NCBI RefSeq assembly: GCF_019355935.1
Contig: NZ_CP079925.1
Coordinates: 3,162,001-3,226,000 of the forward strand
Direction of reading: 5' to 3'
From: Comamonas sp. Y33R10-2
Lineage (GTDB): Bacteria > Pseudomonadota > Gammaproteobacteria > Burkholderiales > Burkholderiaceae_C
DNA length: 64,000 bases
The notes below the pieces were generated by a model, which saw only the letters and a program-made list of their open reading frames with translations, made no database searches and was not told the origin of the DNA. Made by a program: the position numbers and the translations under genes. This document shows positions 34,353-43,226 of this stretch, in pieces; position 1 is the stretch's first letter; every line of letters begins with the position of its first letter.

Positions 34353-34652
34353 TTAGTGGATTATGACCGGTTGCTGGGCCAGGCCGGTGTACTTGTCTAG
34401 CGTTTCTTCCACCTCTTCTTCGGTGGGCGCGTCTTGCTGCCAAGCAAGAATAGTTTTTTGGAACATTTCGGCCCAAGAACCGTCTAGATAAACCTCTTTG
34501 CCTGAGCGTTTGTCCACGATTTCAAAACCGTGGCGTGGCAACTGGTGTTCACGCTCGGCCTTGGCGGGCGTGGTTCCCGCCGGAACGTTTGCTTCCATAT
34601 CAGGACGCAAATGGAGCACCGCAAAGGATTCCGAGTCATAAAGCATTTGCAT
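34353..34652 (-). CDS. DUF3567 family protein
   Basis: A 99-residue protein with the DUF3567 pattern common in Burkholderiales: MQMLYDSESFAVLHL at the start, HGFEIVDKRSGKEVYLDGSW in the middle and the C-terminal LAQQPVIIH. It is probably cytoplasmic and its function is unknown. Either ATG at 34652 or 34646 could initiate; the first gives the usual MQMLY start. It is convergent with the small membrane gene across a terminator. Confidence 0.9.
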   Translation of the reverse strand: MQMLYDSESFAVLHLRPDMEANVPAGTTPAKAEREHQLPRHGFEIVDKRSGKEVYLDGSWAEMFQKTILAWQQDAPTEEEVEETLDKYTGLAQQPVIIH

Positions 34653-34874
34653 GGTGTTCCCCCTATATTTCCGTTATGAGCATGCCAGCCATAAACATGG
34701 CGACAGGATGCCGCATTTCAAGGTGGAAATGCCTGCTCTTGGCACCTGATCACAGTATTCCATGGATTAGGCACCGTTGTGCAGGCCCGGCTTTCGCTTG
34801 CGGTAGTAGGTGGGGCCTTGTCTAGAGAGCCAGTGCGCGGCTCTTTGCCTTGCAGGCAACAGGCTTGGCGGCGC

Positions 34875-36044
34875 TTACTGCGGTGCTGACGTGTATTTTT
34901 TTAGCTGCAAATCGACAAAGTCATCTTGAGCTTGGGTCAGTTTGATGCGTACCGGCAAGTATTGCATGGCGGGTGCTAGCCAGACGGAGCCGCGTTGGTC
35001 GCCGCTGCTTTTGCCGGGCAGCTTGTCAAGCCGCAAAGCCATGACGCTGCCAAATGGCAAGTCCAGCGCTTCAGCTGGGCCCACGCGAAATTGCCAGCGG
35101 GCGGCTGAGCGGGCGCTGCTGGCAGTCATTTCGATCAGCGTGCCGGGTGGGTATTTATCGGGCTGCGCAGCCATGAGGGCGGAGAGCTGCAAAAACACGC
35201 TGAGCCGGTCTTGCACGCCGCTGGCAATGCTTGCATCGGCCGTGCCGCCGCTGAAATGGGCTTTGCCATTCGCCACATCAAAGGCAGCGGACTGGGTTTT
35301 TCGCCCTTTGTCGCTGAAGTTCAGCGGCTGCAGGCCTTGGGGTGTTATCAAACCCTCGCTGGTCTGAGAGCGCTCGCCCAGCAAGAACATGCTAATGGAC
35401 TGACGGGCGCTGTAGTACTGACCGTCATGCTGCCACTGCAACTGCGCTCCGGCGGAGTACTGAAAGCCTTTGACTTGACCGGATGCATTGAACTCCAACG
35501 TGGCCGAGTTGGGCAGAGCAACCGGCAGCACCGTGCCCGGCGGCAGTGGTGCGCTGCCAGCGGGGGTGACTTGAAGCGGCAAAGCTGTGCCTGCACTATT
35601 GGCCTCGGGTAGCTCGGAGATGGGCTCTGGCGGTGGAGTGGGAGCAGGTGGCTCAGCAGGCGTTTCTTTTAATGCTTCTGTTTCAGGAGCTGCCTGTCCT
35701 TGTATCTCTTCGGCTAGAGGTTGATTTGACTCTAATTGAGGCTCGGCAGGTGCTGCAGTGGGCGCTGGTGCAGGAGTTGGGGGTTTAGGCGCAGGCCGTG
35801 GTTTGGGTTTTGGTACTGGAGTCTGAGTCGGTTGAGGCTCCAGTGGTGCAGGCTGTGGCGTGGGGGCGGGTGGCGGCAGCGGTGCCTCCAGCACGCGAGT
35901 CTCCATCACGACTTGCGCATCTGCAGGCTTGGGCGGGTTCAGCTTGGGCAGACCCCACAGCGCCAGTGCATGGGCCACGAGCACCACGCCGGCAACGGGG
36001 ATCAGGATGGTGCGGGGCTGATGAGGCTGAGTGGCTTGGCCCAT
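34875..36044 (-). CDS. DUF3108 protein with TonB-like proline-rich N terminus
   Basis: A 389-residue protein. A single N-terminal hydrophobic helix (ILIPVAGVVLVAHALALWGL) is followed by about 120 residues of Pro/Ala/Lys-rich linker like TonB (PKPKPRPAPKPPTPAPAP). The C-terminal DUF3108 domain (about 185-389) includes ATLEFNASGQVKGFQYSAGA, SEGLITPQGLQPLNFSDKGR and MQYLPVRIKLTQAQDDFVDL. Most likely an inner-membrane-anchored periplasmic protein spanning toward the outer membrane. It lacks the TonB C-terminal fold, so it is not TonB. It lies 30 bases downstream of the IclR gene on the same strand. Confidence 0.85.
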   Translation of the reverse strand: MGQATQPHQPRTILIPVAGVVLVAHALALWGLPKLNPPKPADAQVVMETRVLEAPLPPPAPTPQPAPLEPQPTQTPVPKPKPRPAPKPPTPAPAPTAAPAEPQLESNQPLAEEIQGQAAPETEALKETPAEPPAPTPPPEPISELPEANSAGTALPLQVTPAGSAPLPPGTVLPVALPNSATLEFNASGQVKGFQYSAGAQLQWQHDGQYYSARQSISMFLLGERSQTSEGLITPQGLQPLNFSDKGRKTQSAAFDVANGKAHFSGGTADASIASGVQDRLSVFLQLSALMAAQPDKYPPGTLIEMTASSARSAARWQFRVGPAEALDLPFGSVMALRLDKLPGKSSGDQRGSVWLAPAMQYLPVRIKLTQAQDDFVDLQLKKYTSAPQ

Positions 36045-36074
36045 GGGGGAAGGAGTTACTTAAAGCAGGTGGGT

Positions 36075-36869
36075 CTACTCGGCGCTGGCTGTGGCGCGCC
36101 AGCCTAGATCGCTGGAGAGCTGAAGGGCGGCGGCTTGTAGCGGCGCATCTATCGCACCACCATATTCGTAATCGAATGTGGCCAGTGAACCCAAGGTCAT
36201 CAGCCCCAGCACGATGTGACCAGAGGCATCAAAGACGGGCGCGCAAATGGCGGCGATGCCGGGAAGCATGGAGTCAACCACACGCGCCGCGCCGCGTTCG
36301 CGCACTTCGGTCAGCATGGCGGTAACGGCGTCTCGGCTCAGTGGTAAATCCAAACGCTTGGCTTTGCGAGCGCGTTCGATCTCGGGCTCCAGCAGCGGCG
36401 ATGTGACTTCACGCGGCAGCCATGCGCCAAAGCAGCGGCCCGTGGCCGAGGCCAGCATGGGCATCACATCTCCCAAACGCAGGTTGGCGGTGATCGACTG
36501 GGTCGATTCCTCCCAGTGCACGATGGTGGGGCCGTGATTGCCCCAGACGGCAATCGCCAGCGTATGGCGCAGGTTGTCGATCAGCTCGGGAATACGCTCG
36601 CGGGCCAGGCGCACCGGATCGATCCGGGTCAGCGCAGTCAGGCCCACCTTTAGCGCAGCAGGCCCCAAGTCATAGCGCGAGTTGCGTGCGTCCTGACTCA
36701 CCATGCCTATGCGCTGAAAGCTGACCAAATAGCGGTGAGCTTTGGCCGCACTCATCCCTGCGGCGGCGGCGACATCTTTGAGCATCAGCGGGCCGCTGGC
36801 TTGTGCCAGGGCTTCGATGAGGGTGAAACCCACTTCGACCGACTGAATTCCTGCGCGTTCCTTATCCAT
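36075..36869 (-). CDS. IclR-family transcriptional regulator
   Basis: A 264-residue regulator. The N-terminal winged helix-turn-helix (about 12-72) reads GFTLIEALAQASGPLMLKDV, AAAAGMSAAKAHRYLVSFQR and SRYDLGPAAL. The effector domain (about 85-255) contains AVWGNHGPTIVHWEES, LASATGRCFGAWLP and APVFDASGHIVLGLMTLGS. It is divergent from the FAH-family gene and the intergenic region holds a GTTAAAT-CA-ATTTAAC dyad, so it likely controls that gene and itself. Confidence 0.94.
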   Translation of the reverse strand: MDKERAGIQSVEVGFTLIEALAQASGPLMLKDVAAAAGMSAAKAHRYLVSFQRIGMVSQDARNSRYDLGPAALKVGLTALTRIDPVRLARERIPELIDNLRHTLAIAVWGNHGPTIVHWEESTQSITANLRLGDVMPMLASATGRCFGAWLPREVTSPLLEPEIERARKAKRLDLPLSRDAVTAMLTEVRERGAARVVDSMLPGIAAICAPVFDASGHIVLGLMTLGSLATFDYEYGGAIDAPLQAAALQLSSDLGWRATASAE

Positions 36870-36893
36870 TGCAATAGAATCGTATTTTGTTTA

Positions 36894-36909
36894 GTTAAAT
36901 CAATTTAAC
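36894..36909. promoter_or_regulatory. IclR-type operator dyad
   Basis: GTTAAATCAATTTAAC is a perfect 7-2-7 inverted repeat, 25 bases upstream of the IclR start codon and 22 bases upstream of a TTGACA (36931-36936). TTGACA is followed after 17 bases by ATAAGC, so a plausible promoter for the FAH gene lies just downstream. Confidence 0.65.
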
Positions 36910-36977
36910 CAATCATAATTTTGACTGGCGTTGACAGGCATTGTGCCAGCAACATAAGCAAAGCAGAGGGATAGAGC

Positions 36978-38045
36978 ATGAAGTTGGCAACGTATAAGGA
37001 TGGCTCGCGTGATGGGCAGTTGGTTGTGGTGTCGCGCGACCTGAGTCAGGCCTGTTATGCCACCGGCATTGCTAACCGCATGCAGCAGGTGCTCGATGAC
37101 TGGAGTTATATGGCGCCCCAGCTGCAAGATCTGGCGCATGAACTCAATCAGGGCAAGGCTCGCCATGCCTTCCCGTTCGACCCGCAGCGCTGCATGGCGC
37201 CACTGCCACGCGCTTACCAGTGGGCCGATGGCTCGGCCTATATCAACCACGTAGAGTTGGTGCGCAAGGCGCGCAATGCCGAGGTGCCGGCAAACTTCTA
37301 CACCGACCCGCTGATGTATCAAGGCGGCAGCGATGACTTCATTGGCCCTTGCGACGATGTGATCGTGCCCAGCACGGCCATGGGCATTGATTTCGAGGCC
37401 GAGATTGCCGTCATCACCGGCGATGTGCCCATGGGTACCGACGCCAAGGATGCACTGGACGATATTCGCCTCGTCATGCTCGTCAACGACGTGAGCCTGC
37501 GCAATCTGATCCCCAATGAACTGGCCAAGGGTTTTGGCTTCTTTCAGAGCAAGCCCGCCACCGCTTTTAGCCCCGTGGCGGTGACGCTGGACGAGTTGGG
37601 CGACGCTTGGAAGGGCGGTCGCTTGCACCTCGCATTGCAATCGAGCTGGAATGGCCGCAAGGTGGGCATGTGCGATGCCGGTGAGGACATGACCTTCCAC
37701 TTCGGCCAGTTGATTGCCCATATCGCCAAGACCCGCAATGTGCGCGCAGGCTCCATTGTGGGCAGCGGCACGGTGAGCAATCGCGGTGTGGAAACTGGTA
37801 AGGGCAAAGACAAGCGCATGGAGTGGCCCAAGGGCTATAGCTGCATTGCTGAAAAGCGCTGCATAGAAACCATTCAAGACGGCGCGCCCAAGACCGAGTT
37901 CATGCAGTTTGGCGACACCATTCGCATCGAGATGAAGGGCAAAGACGGTCAAAGCATTTTTGGTGCGATTGATCAGAACATTGCGCCGCCCGGTGGCAAT
38001 GGTGACGCGGCCGAAACTGTTGTGGCTGATGCCTCCAAGGTCTGA
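36978..38045 (+). CDS. fumarylacetoacetate-hydrolase family protein
   Basis: A 355-residue FAH-superfamily enzyme. The metal site is visible as GIDFEAEIAVITGD and LVNDVSLRNLIPNE; further motifs are GFGFFQSKPATAFSPVAVT, GQLIAHIAKTRNVRAGSIVG and SGTVSNRG. The family hydrolyses or isomerises C-C bonds of 1,3-dioxo or 2-hydroxy-dienoate acids in aromatic catabolism. The exact substrate is not clear; full-length FAH-like proteins of about 340 residues occur in homogentisate and other aromatic pathways, and no other pathway gene is adjacent. A divergent IclR regulator is typical for such genes. Confidence 0.9.
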   Translation: MKLATYKDGSRDGQLVVVSRDLSQACYATGIANRMQQVLDDWSYMAPQLQDLAHELNQGKARHAFPFDPQRCMAPLPRAYQWADGSAYINHVELVRKARNAEVPANFYTDPLMYQGGSDDFIGPCDDVIVPSTAMGIDFEAEIAVITGDVPMGTDAKDALDDIRLVMLVNDVSLRNLIPNELAKGFGFFQSKPATAFSPVAVTLDELGDAWKGGRLHLALQSSWNGRKVGMCDAGEDMTFHFGQLIAHIAKTRNVRAGSIVGSGTVSNRGVETGKGKDKRMEWPKGYSCIAEKRCIETIQDGAPKTEFMQFGDTIRIEMKGKDGQSIFGAIDQNIAPPGGNGDAAETVVADASKV

Positions 38046-38049
38046 GACT

Positions 38050-39138
38050 TTGTTGAACCATCAACCTGCTTGCTTTGCGCTGAGGCGCCCCTTGCTGGCT
38101 CAGGCGCTGACTCTTGTCCTATCGCTGGCCGCAGCATGTACGTCTGGGTTTGCTCTGGCTGCATCGCCTGCGCATGGCGTGAAGTTGGGGGGCAAAGCGG
38201 CCGCCATCACCTGCCCGGTCAAGCCGCAAATGCCCACAGAGGCGGAGCTAAAAGTGCTGGCCGCACAAGCGCAAGACCGAGGCATGCTTTGGCGGGTGAC
38301 GGATAGCAAAGCGAACGGCGCGCGTGCCAGTTGGCTCTACGGCACCATTCATGTGGGTAAGCGCGAATGGATGGTTCCGGGGCGCAGCATTTTGCGCGCT
38401 GTGCAGGGGGCAGATCAGCTGGCGCTAGAGTTGAACTTGCTAGATCCCAGCGTAGGTCAAGAGTTACTCCAAGGCTTGAAGGCTCAGGCGAGTGCACCGC
38501 CTCTGGCGACAGACTTGAAGCAGCGACTAGCCAAGCAGCTCAAGCTGGCCTGCGCTGAAGACTTGGCAGCAATGAGGCCTGAGGCGCAGGTGCTGGGCTT
38601 GCTCGCCAAAACTGGCAGCCGGCAAGGGCTGAATGCAGAGTACGGCGTAGACATCACGCTGGCGGGTATGGCTCATGCGCTGGGCAAACCGATTACAGGG
38701 CTGGAGTCCGTACAGGCTCAGCTCAAAGAACTGGTGTCCGATGACCCGGTAGAGATTGCCGAAACCGTGAGCGATGGACTCAAGCAGTTAGAGGGCGGCA
38801 TGGCGCCCGAGATGATGCAACTGCTGGCGCAGGTGTGGGCCAGCGGCAATGCGCGCAAGCTGGAGAACTATGCCGACTGGTGCGATTGCGCCAATACAGA
38901 GCGCGAGCGAGCCCAGCTCAAGCGCTTGATTGATGACCGCAACCCCGGCATGGCCGACGGTATTGCGGCGCTGCTGGACCAAGGAAAGACCGTATTTGCT
39001 GCAGTAGGCGCATTGCATATGGTGGGGCCTGTGGGTTTGCCCGAGTTGCTGCGCAAAAAGGGATATCGAGTGGAACGCGTAGATTTCATGCCGTCTTCAG
39101 ATCACAGAAAGCTCATCAAAAGCATGGAAGCCAAATAA
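38050..39138 (+). CDS. TraB/GumN family protein
   Basis: About 363 residues with an N-terminal signal-like segment (RRPLLAQALTLVLSLAAACT). Family motifs are ASWLYGTIHVGKREW (about 92), GVDITLAGMAHALGKPITGL (about 200) and, near the end, AAVGALHMVGPVGLPELLRKKG. The family has a tiki/EreA-like fold with possible protease activity. No ATG fits the signal peptide: TTG at 38050 or 38053 with AAGG about 10 bases upstream is preferred. It starts 5 bases after the FAH stop, so it may be coupled. Confidence 0.85.
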   Translation: MLNHQPACFALRRPLLAQALTLVLSLAAACTSGFALAASPAHGVKLGGKAAAITCPVKPQMPTEAELKVLAAQAQDRGMLWRVTDSKANGARASWLYGTIHVGKREWMVPGRSILRAVQGADQLALELNLLDPSVGQELLQGLKAQASAPPLATDLKQRLAKQLKLACAEDLAAMRPEAQVLGLLAKTGSRQGLNAEYGVDITLAGMAHALGKPITGLESVQAQLKELVSDDPVEIAETVSDGLKQLEGGMAPEMMQLLAQVWASGNARKLENYADWCDCANTERERAQLKRLIDDRNPGMADGIAALLDQGKTVFAAVGALHMVGPVGLPELLRKKGYRVERVDFMPSSDHRKLIKSMEAK

Positions 39139-39232
39139 AGATAAGCACAGGCTGCTATGAAAAAATAGAGCAAGCAGCTTTGCGAAGAGATACCAAGACT
39201 TCATCACCCAAAACATAAACCTGAGGAGACAA

Positions 39233-40210
39233 ATGATGGACCGTCGACAATTTTTAGCCGCTGTGGCTGCCACTTCGGCTGCAGCAGCCAGCCCCTTTGC
39301 CATGGCGCAGGAATGGCCCGCCAATCCTGTGCGCTGGGTTGTGCCTTACCCACCGGGTGGCGGCACCGATGTGCTGGCCCGCACCTTGGCCGAAGCCATG
39401 CGCAAGACGCTGCAGCAGAGCATCGTGATTGATAACCGCCCCGGTGCCTCGACCAATATTGGCGGGCAGATGGTGGCTTCGGCCAAGCCTGATGGTTACA
39501 CCATCATGTCGGCAGACAACGCGATTTTGGCTTTCAATGAGCACCTGTTCAGCAAGCTGCCCTTCAACCCCGATAAGGACTTTACCTATATCGGCGGTAT
39601 CAGCCGCTTCCCAATGGCGCTGGTGGTGAACCCGGCTTTTGAAGCCAAGGATTTCAAAGAGTTTTTGGCTTACGCCAAGGCCAACCCCGGCAAGCTCAAC
39701 TACGCCACGCCCGGCAATGGCTCACCCCACCATTTGGCCATGGAGCTGTTCAAAAGCCGCACAGGCACCCATCTGACCCACATCCCTTACAAAGGTGCAG
39801 CGCCCGCTGCTGCCGATGTGATGGGCGGGCAAGTGCCTTGCATGTTCTTGGACTTGGCTTCGGGTCTGCCTTTGATTCAGTCTGGCAAGGTGCGAGCCTT
39901 GGCCATTGGCACGGCCAAGCGCGTGCCTAACTTGCCCAATGTGCCCACGCTGGCCGAATTGGGTTTGAAAGACTCCGAGGTCTATGCCTTCCAAGGCATT
40001 TTGGGCCCTAAGAACATGCCGCCAGCAGTGGTGCAGCGCATCAATGGTGATCTGCAAAAAGCCTTCCAAGACCCTGATGTGCTCAAGCGCATGACCGATT
40101 TCGGCATGGAAGCCCTGCCTGGCACGCCTGAACAATTCCACCAACTGGCCCGGGCTGAAGCCAAGCGCTGGGGCGAGGTGATTAAGGTTGCTGGTGTGAA
40201 GCTGGATTAA
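39233..40210 (+). CDS. Bug-family tripartite tricarboxylate transporter receptor
   Basis: A 325-residue extracytoplasmic solute receptor of the Bug family. A Tat-type signal DRRQFLAAVAATSAAAAS is present. The mature protein has VRWVVPYPPGGGTDVLARTL, VIDNRPGASTNIGGQMVA, PYKGAAPAAADVMGGQV and IQSGKVRALAIGTAKR, all typical of Bug proteins that bind carboxylates. The membrane subunits (TctA/TctB) are not adjacent, as is usual for the expanded Bug sets of Comamonadaceae and Bordetella. The ligand is unknown. A strong GAGGAGAC site precedes the start. Confidence 0.94.
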   Translation: MMDRRQFLAAVAATSAAAASPFAMAQEWPANPVRWVVPYPPGGGTDVLARTLAEAMRKTLQQSIVIDNRPGASTNIGGQMVASAKPDGYTIMSADNAILAFNEHLFSKLPFNPDKDFTYIGGISRFPMALVVNPAFEAKDFKEFLAYAKANPGKLNYATPGNGSPHHLAMELFKSRTGTHLTHIPYKGAAPAAADVMGGQVPCMFLDLASGLPLIQSGKVRALAIGTAKRVPNLPNVPTLAELGLKDSEVYAFQGILGPKNMPPAVVQRINGDLQKAFQDPDVLKRMTDFGMEALPGTPEQFHQLARAEAKRWGEVIKVAGVKLD

Positions 40211-40226
40211 GCGCAATCCGCATACC

Positions 40227-40256
40227 AAAAAAGGCCCGAGATGATCGGGCCTTTTT
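40227..40256. terminator. terminator after Bug receptor gene
   Basis: AAAAAAGGCCCGA-GATGA-TCGGGCCTTTTT: a 9-bp stem with a T-tract, 17 bases after the stop. Confidence 0.92.
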
Positions 40257-40409
40257 CATGAAAAACAGTCGAAAGTCCATGTGATGCATGGGCTGGCTGC
40301 TATGTATTGATGAGTGCTAGCGTTGTGCTTTGAGGCCATTAAAGATCTGTGCAAAGGCCGCCGCAAATCACTCCCCAAGGCTTCGGTGGGCGCTTGCTGA
40401 TAATGGTGC

Positions 40410-40928
40410 ATGCCCACCTCCTTGCAGTTTCGCGATTTTCAAGCTTCTGACCTTCCGTCCATTGCCATCGCCATGGGGGACGCTCAGGTCACGCAGTTCT
40501 ATGGGCTGGAGACTCCCCATACCGATGCCCAGACCATTGCCAGCGAGCAATTGGACTGGTACACCGTGCAGACATCGGAAGGGGATGCCTGGTGGCAAGC
40601 CATCTGCATGGAGGGGAAGTTGATTGGGGCCATTGGCGTCTATGACCGCGACGAGGATGGTGACAGTGCCGAGCTGGGTTACTGGCTGCTGCCCAGCCAT
40701 TGGGGGCAGGGCGTGATGCGCTGCGCGCTGCGGCAGTGGTTGCCCAGGGCCTTTGAGCGACTGGCGCTGCACAGTGTGGTGGCCTATGTGGAGCCCGATA
40801 ACCAAGCCTCCATCAAGCTATTGACCCACACGGGATTTACCCAGGAAGGCCTGCTGCGTGAATGCACACGGCGCGGCACCCGCTATGTCTCGCTGCATCG
40901 CTTGTCGCTGCTCGTGCATGAGTTGTAG
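40410..40928 (+). CDS. GNAT-family N-acetyltransferase (RimJ/RimL type)
   Basis: A 172-residue acetyltransferase. The core shows IAMGDAQVTQFYGLETPHTD, CMEGKLIGAIGVYDRDED, the acetyl-CoA-binding LGYWLLPSHWGQGVMRCAL and VVAYVEPDNQASIKLLTHTGF. This resembles RimJ/RimL-type proteins that acetylate protein N termini or small molecules; the substrate is unknown. It is preceded by 200 bases holding a terminator and AT-rich sequence and followed by a separate small gene. Confidence 0.88.
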   Translation: MPTSLQFRDFQASDLPSIAIAMGDAQVTQFYGLETPHTDAQTIASEQLDWYTVQTSEGDAWWQAICMEGKLIGAIGVYDRDEDGDSAELGYWLLPSHWGQGVMRCALRQWLPRAFERLALHSVVAYVEPDNQASIKLLTHTGFTQEGLLRECTRRGTRYVSLHRLSLLVHEL

Positions 40929-41020
40929 ACATGGCCAAAGGCAAGGTCTGGTTGGAGAAGGTGTGGACGCCCCAGTGGGCGGTTGGGCGTTTATCTTGTG
41001 ATGGAGTAAGGTAGCGCGCT

Positions 41021-41416
41021 ATGAAAAGTGGCAAGCAACGCAAGGCGGAAATTCAGGCCCAGCGCACGGCACGGGCCAGCCAGAGTGCGGCAAGGGCGGC
41101 GGCAGTGCCCAAGCCCACAGCGTTGGGCACTGCGCCTTGCAACCCCGAGTTGCTGGCGCCCTTCAATAGCTATGGTGTGCCGGACTTTGTCGCACGCGGT
41201 TGCTATGCGGATCAGTCGTTTACCTGCAAAGACTGCGCCAGTGAAGAAGTCTGGCGTGCGACTCAGCAAAAGTGGTGGTACGAGGTGGCCAAGGGCTCCG
41301 TCTTTGCCAGTGCCATGCGCTGCAATGCATGCCGCCGCAAAGAGCGAGAGCGTGTTGAGCAAGCGCGCCGCGTGCAGCAGCAAGGCATGGGACCCAAGGA
41401 TAAGGAGACGCGATGA
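41021..41416 (+). CDS. zinc-ribbon domain protein
   Basis: A 131-residue basic protein. It contains two CxxC pairs, CKDC (about 70) and CNAC (about 107), around a conserved WWYEVAKGSVFASAMR segment, as in the probable zinc-binding zf-trcl family. The N terminus is Arg/Ala-rich (QRTARASQSAARAAAV). It probably binds Zn through the four cysteines. Function is unknown. It stands 92 bases after the acetyltransferase and convergent with the diguanylate cyclase. Confidence 0.8.
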   Translation: MKSGKQRKAEIQAQRTARASQSAARAAAVPKPTALGTAPCNPELLAPFNSYGVPDFVARGCYADQSFTCKDCASEEVWRATQQKWWYEVAKGSVFASAMRCNACRRKERERVEQARRVQQQGMGPKDKETR

Positions 41417-41475
41417 AGCGCGATGTCTCCTGTTTGCATGGGTATGAGGTTGGGGCGGTCTTGGACGCTCTTTAA

Positions 41476-43083
41476 TCAGCTCTCTGGCAATGACTCAACC
41501 CCGTTGACGGCTACCCGGTTGCGGCCAGCGCGTTTGGCGCTGTAGAGCAGAGCATCGGCTTGCTGGAGGACGGTCTTGATGTCGTCATGGCTCTGCGGCC
41601 ACTGCGCCACGCCCAGCGAGATGGTGATGCTGCCGACCTGTGGGATCTCCATGACCTCCACCAGCTGGCGCAGGCGCTCGGCGGCGTTGGCTGCAGCTTC
41701 GAGCTGCGCGCCGGGCAGCAGCAGCAAAAATTCTTCGCCGCCCACGCGGCAGGCAACGTCGCCGGCGCGGGAGACGCCGCGCATGGTGTGTGCCAGTTGC
41801 CTGAGCACTTCGTCGCCGGTTTCATGGCCAAAGCTATCGTTGATGTGTTTAAAGTGGTCGATATCGATGGCAATCACAGAAAAGCTGAGCGCCTGGGCCT
41901 CAAAGGCGGCCACAGCGGCCTCCAAGTGGCGGCGGTTGCCTAGCTTGGTCAGCGGGTCGGTGTTGACGTCTTCGCGCAGTTTGGTGATGTTGCGTTGCAG
42001 CAGGTTCAAGCCCTTGAGCATGGCTTTTTTCAGCTCATAAGACTCGAAGTACCAAGATTTGACGGCCTGAATTTTTTCCGCAGTATCAGGCTTGTCCATA
42101 TCGTGGGCACCATTGGCTAGCTGGCGCAGCGGGCTGGCAATGCGGTGTGCGCTCCACCAGATAAAGAGCAGCATGATGATCGCAATAGGCAGTGTTTTGT
42201 AGAGCACGGCGCCCATCAGCTTGTTGAGCGGCGCCAGCGTGGTGGCTTTGGGACGCTGGGCCACGATGCCCCAGCCGGCGACGGGAATGATGGCGTAGCC
42301 CGCCAGCATTTCCACGCCCTTGCTGTTGAACACGGTGGCTGTGCCAGACTCCCCTTTGATCACGGCGTTGATGACGTCGTTATTCATGATCGTGTCGCCT
42401 ACGCGATGACTGTCGGGGTGGTAGATGATGTGCTTGTTCTTGTCCACCACATAGACGTAAGTGCCGTCTTGGTAGAAGTGCGAGCCCAGCAGGGTGTCGA
42501 GAATATTGTCTTCCTTGAGGTAGACGCTTCCGCCCACAGCCCCGAGGTATTGCCCGTCAGCGCTAAAAATAGGCTGCGAGATAAAGACGATGTAGTTACC
42601 CGTGACGGACAGATAGGGTTGACTGACCACCGGGCCGCGTTGGGTCAGGGTCTCCACCACACCAGCGCTTTGCAGCGTCTTGCCCTTGATTTGCAAGGTT
42701 TCGGGTGAGGTTGCCAGCACATAACCCGTGGGGTCGATGATGGTCACGGAGTTAAAGCTCTTGGTCTGCAGGCGCAGGCGTTGGGCTTCGTTAGCCAGAT
42801 ACTCGGGGCTCTGCATGTGAGAGGCCATGAGCTGAGCGCTGTACCCTAATTGCTGCAGGGCTGAGCGCAGAAAGTCATCCGTGCTCTTGGCCAGCTTGGT
42901 GGAGTAGGCGTGGTGGCCTTCGAGCGTGGTGTCTATCAACTGCTGGCGCTGCACCAGATAGCCGGCGTAGAAGGTGTTGATAAACGGAATCAGCGCGCTG
43001 GCAATGGTCAGAGCGAGGATCAGGCGCAGCAGGTCAAACCGGGAGGGCGCGAGGCTGCGGCGCCAGATGGAGGATTTCTTCAC
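41476..43083 (-). CDS. membrane dCache diguanylate cyclase
   Basis: A 535-residue c-di-GMP synthase. TM1 is at about 17-40, a periplasmic double-Cache sensor at about 45-285 (SVTIIDPTGYVLATSPETLQ, YIVFISQPIFSADGQYLGAV, YVVDKNKHIIYHP, GYAIIPVAGWGIVAQ), TM2 at about 290-312 and a HAMP-like stretch after it. The GGDEF domain (about 370-530) has an intact RVGGEEFLLLLPG. An RxxD inhibitory site (RAGD) precedes it by five residues, so product feedback is expected. The start is a GTG at 43083. The Cache ligand is unknown. Confidence 0.94.
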   Translation of the reverse strand: MKKSSIWRRSLAPSRFDLLRLILALTIASALIPFINTFYAGYLVQRQQLIDTTLEGHHAYSTKLAKSTDDFLRSALQQLGYSAQLMASHMQSPEYLANEAQRLRLQTKSFNSVTIIDPTGYVLATSPETLQIKGKTLQSAGVVETLTQRGPVVSQPYLSVTGNYIVFISQPIFSADGQYLGAVGGSVYLKEDNILDTLLGSHFYQDGTYVYVVDKNKHIIYHPDSHRVGDTIMNNDVINAVIKGESGTATVFNSKGVEMLAGYAIIPVAGWGIVAQRPKATTLAPLNKLMGAVLYKTLPIAIIMLLFIWWSAHRIASPLRQLANGAHDMDKPDTAEKIQAVKSWYFESYELKKAMLKGLNLLQRNITKLREDVNTDPLTKLGNRRHLEAAVAAFEAQALSFSVIAIDIDHFKHINDSFGHETGDEVLRQLAHTMRGVSRAGDVACRVGGEEFLLLLPGAQLEAAANAAERLRQLVEVMEIPQVGSITISLGVAQWPQSHDDIKTVLQQADALLYSAKRAGRNRVAVNGVESLPES

Positions 43084-43226
43084 AGTATGTCTTGCGGTGA
43101 CGCAGAGGTCTTGGGTCCTGAACTTCAGGGCGGACAGTCCCCTGTCACATGTTCATTGAGTACTTGCTCGCATTATGGTTGCTCGGGCTAGTGCCCTGTT
43201 CATGGTCAACCACGATACGGGGTGCG

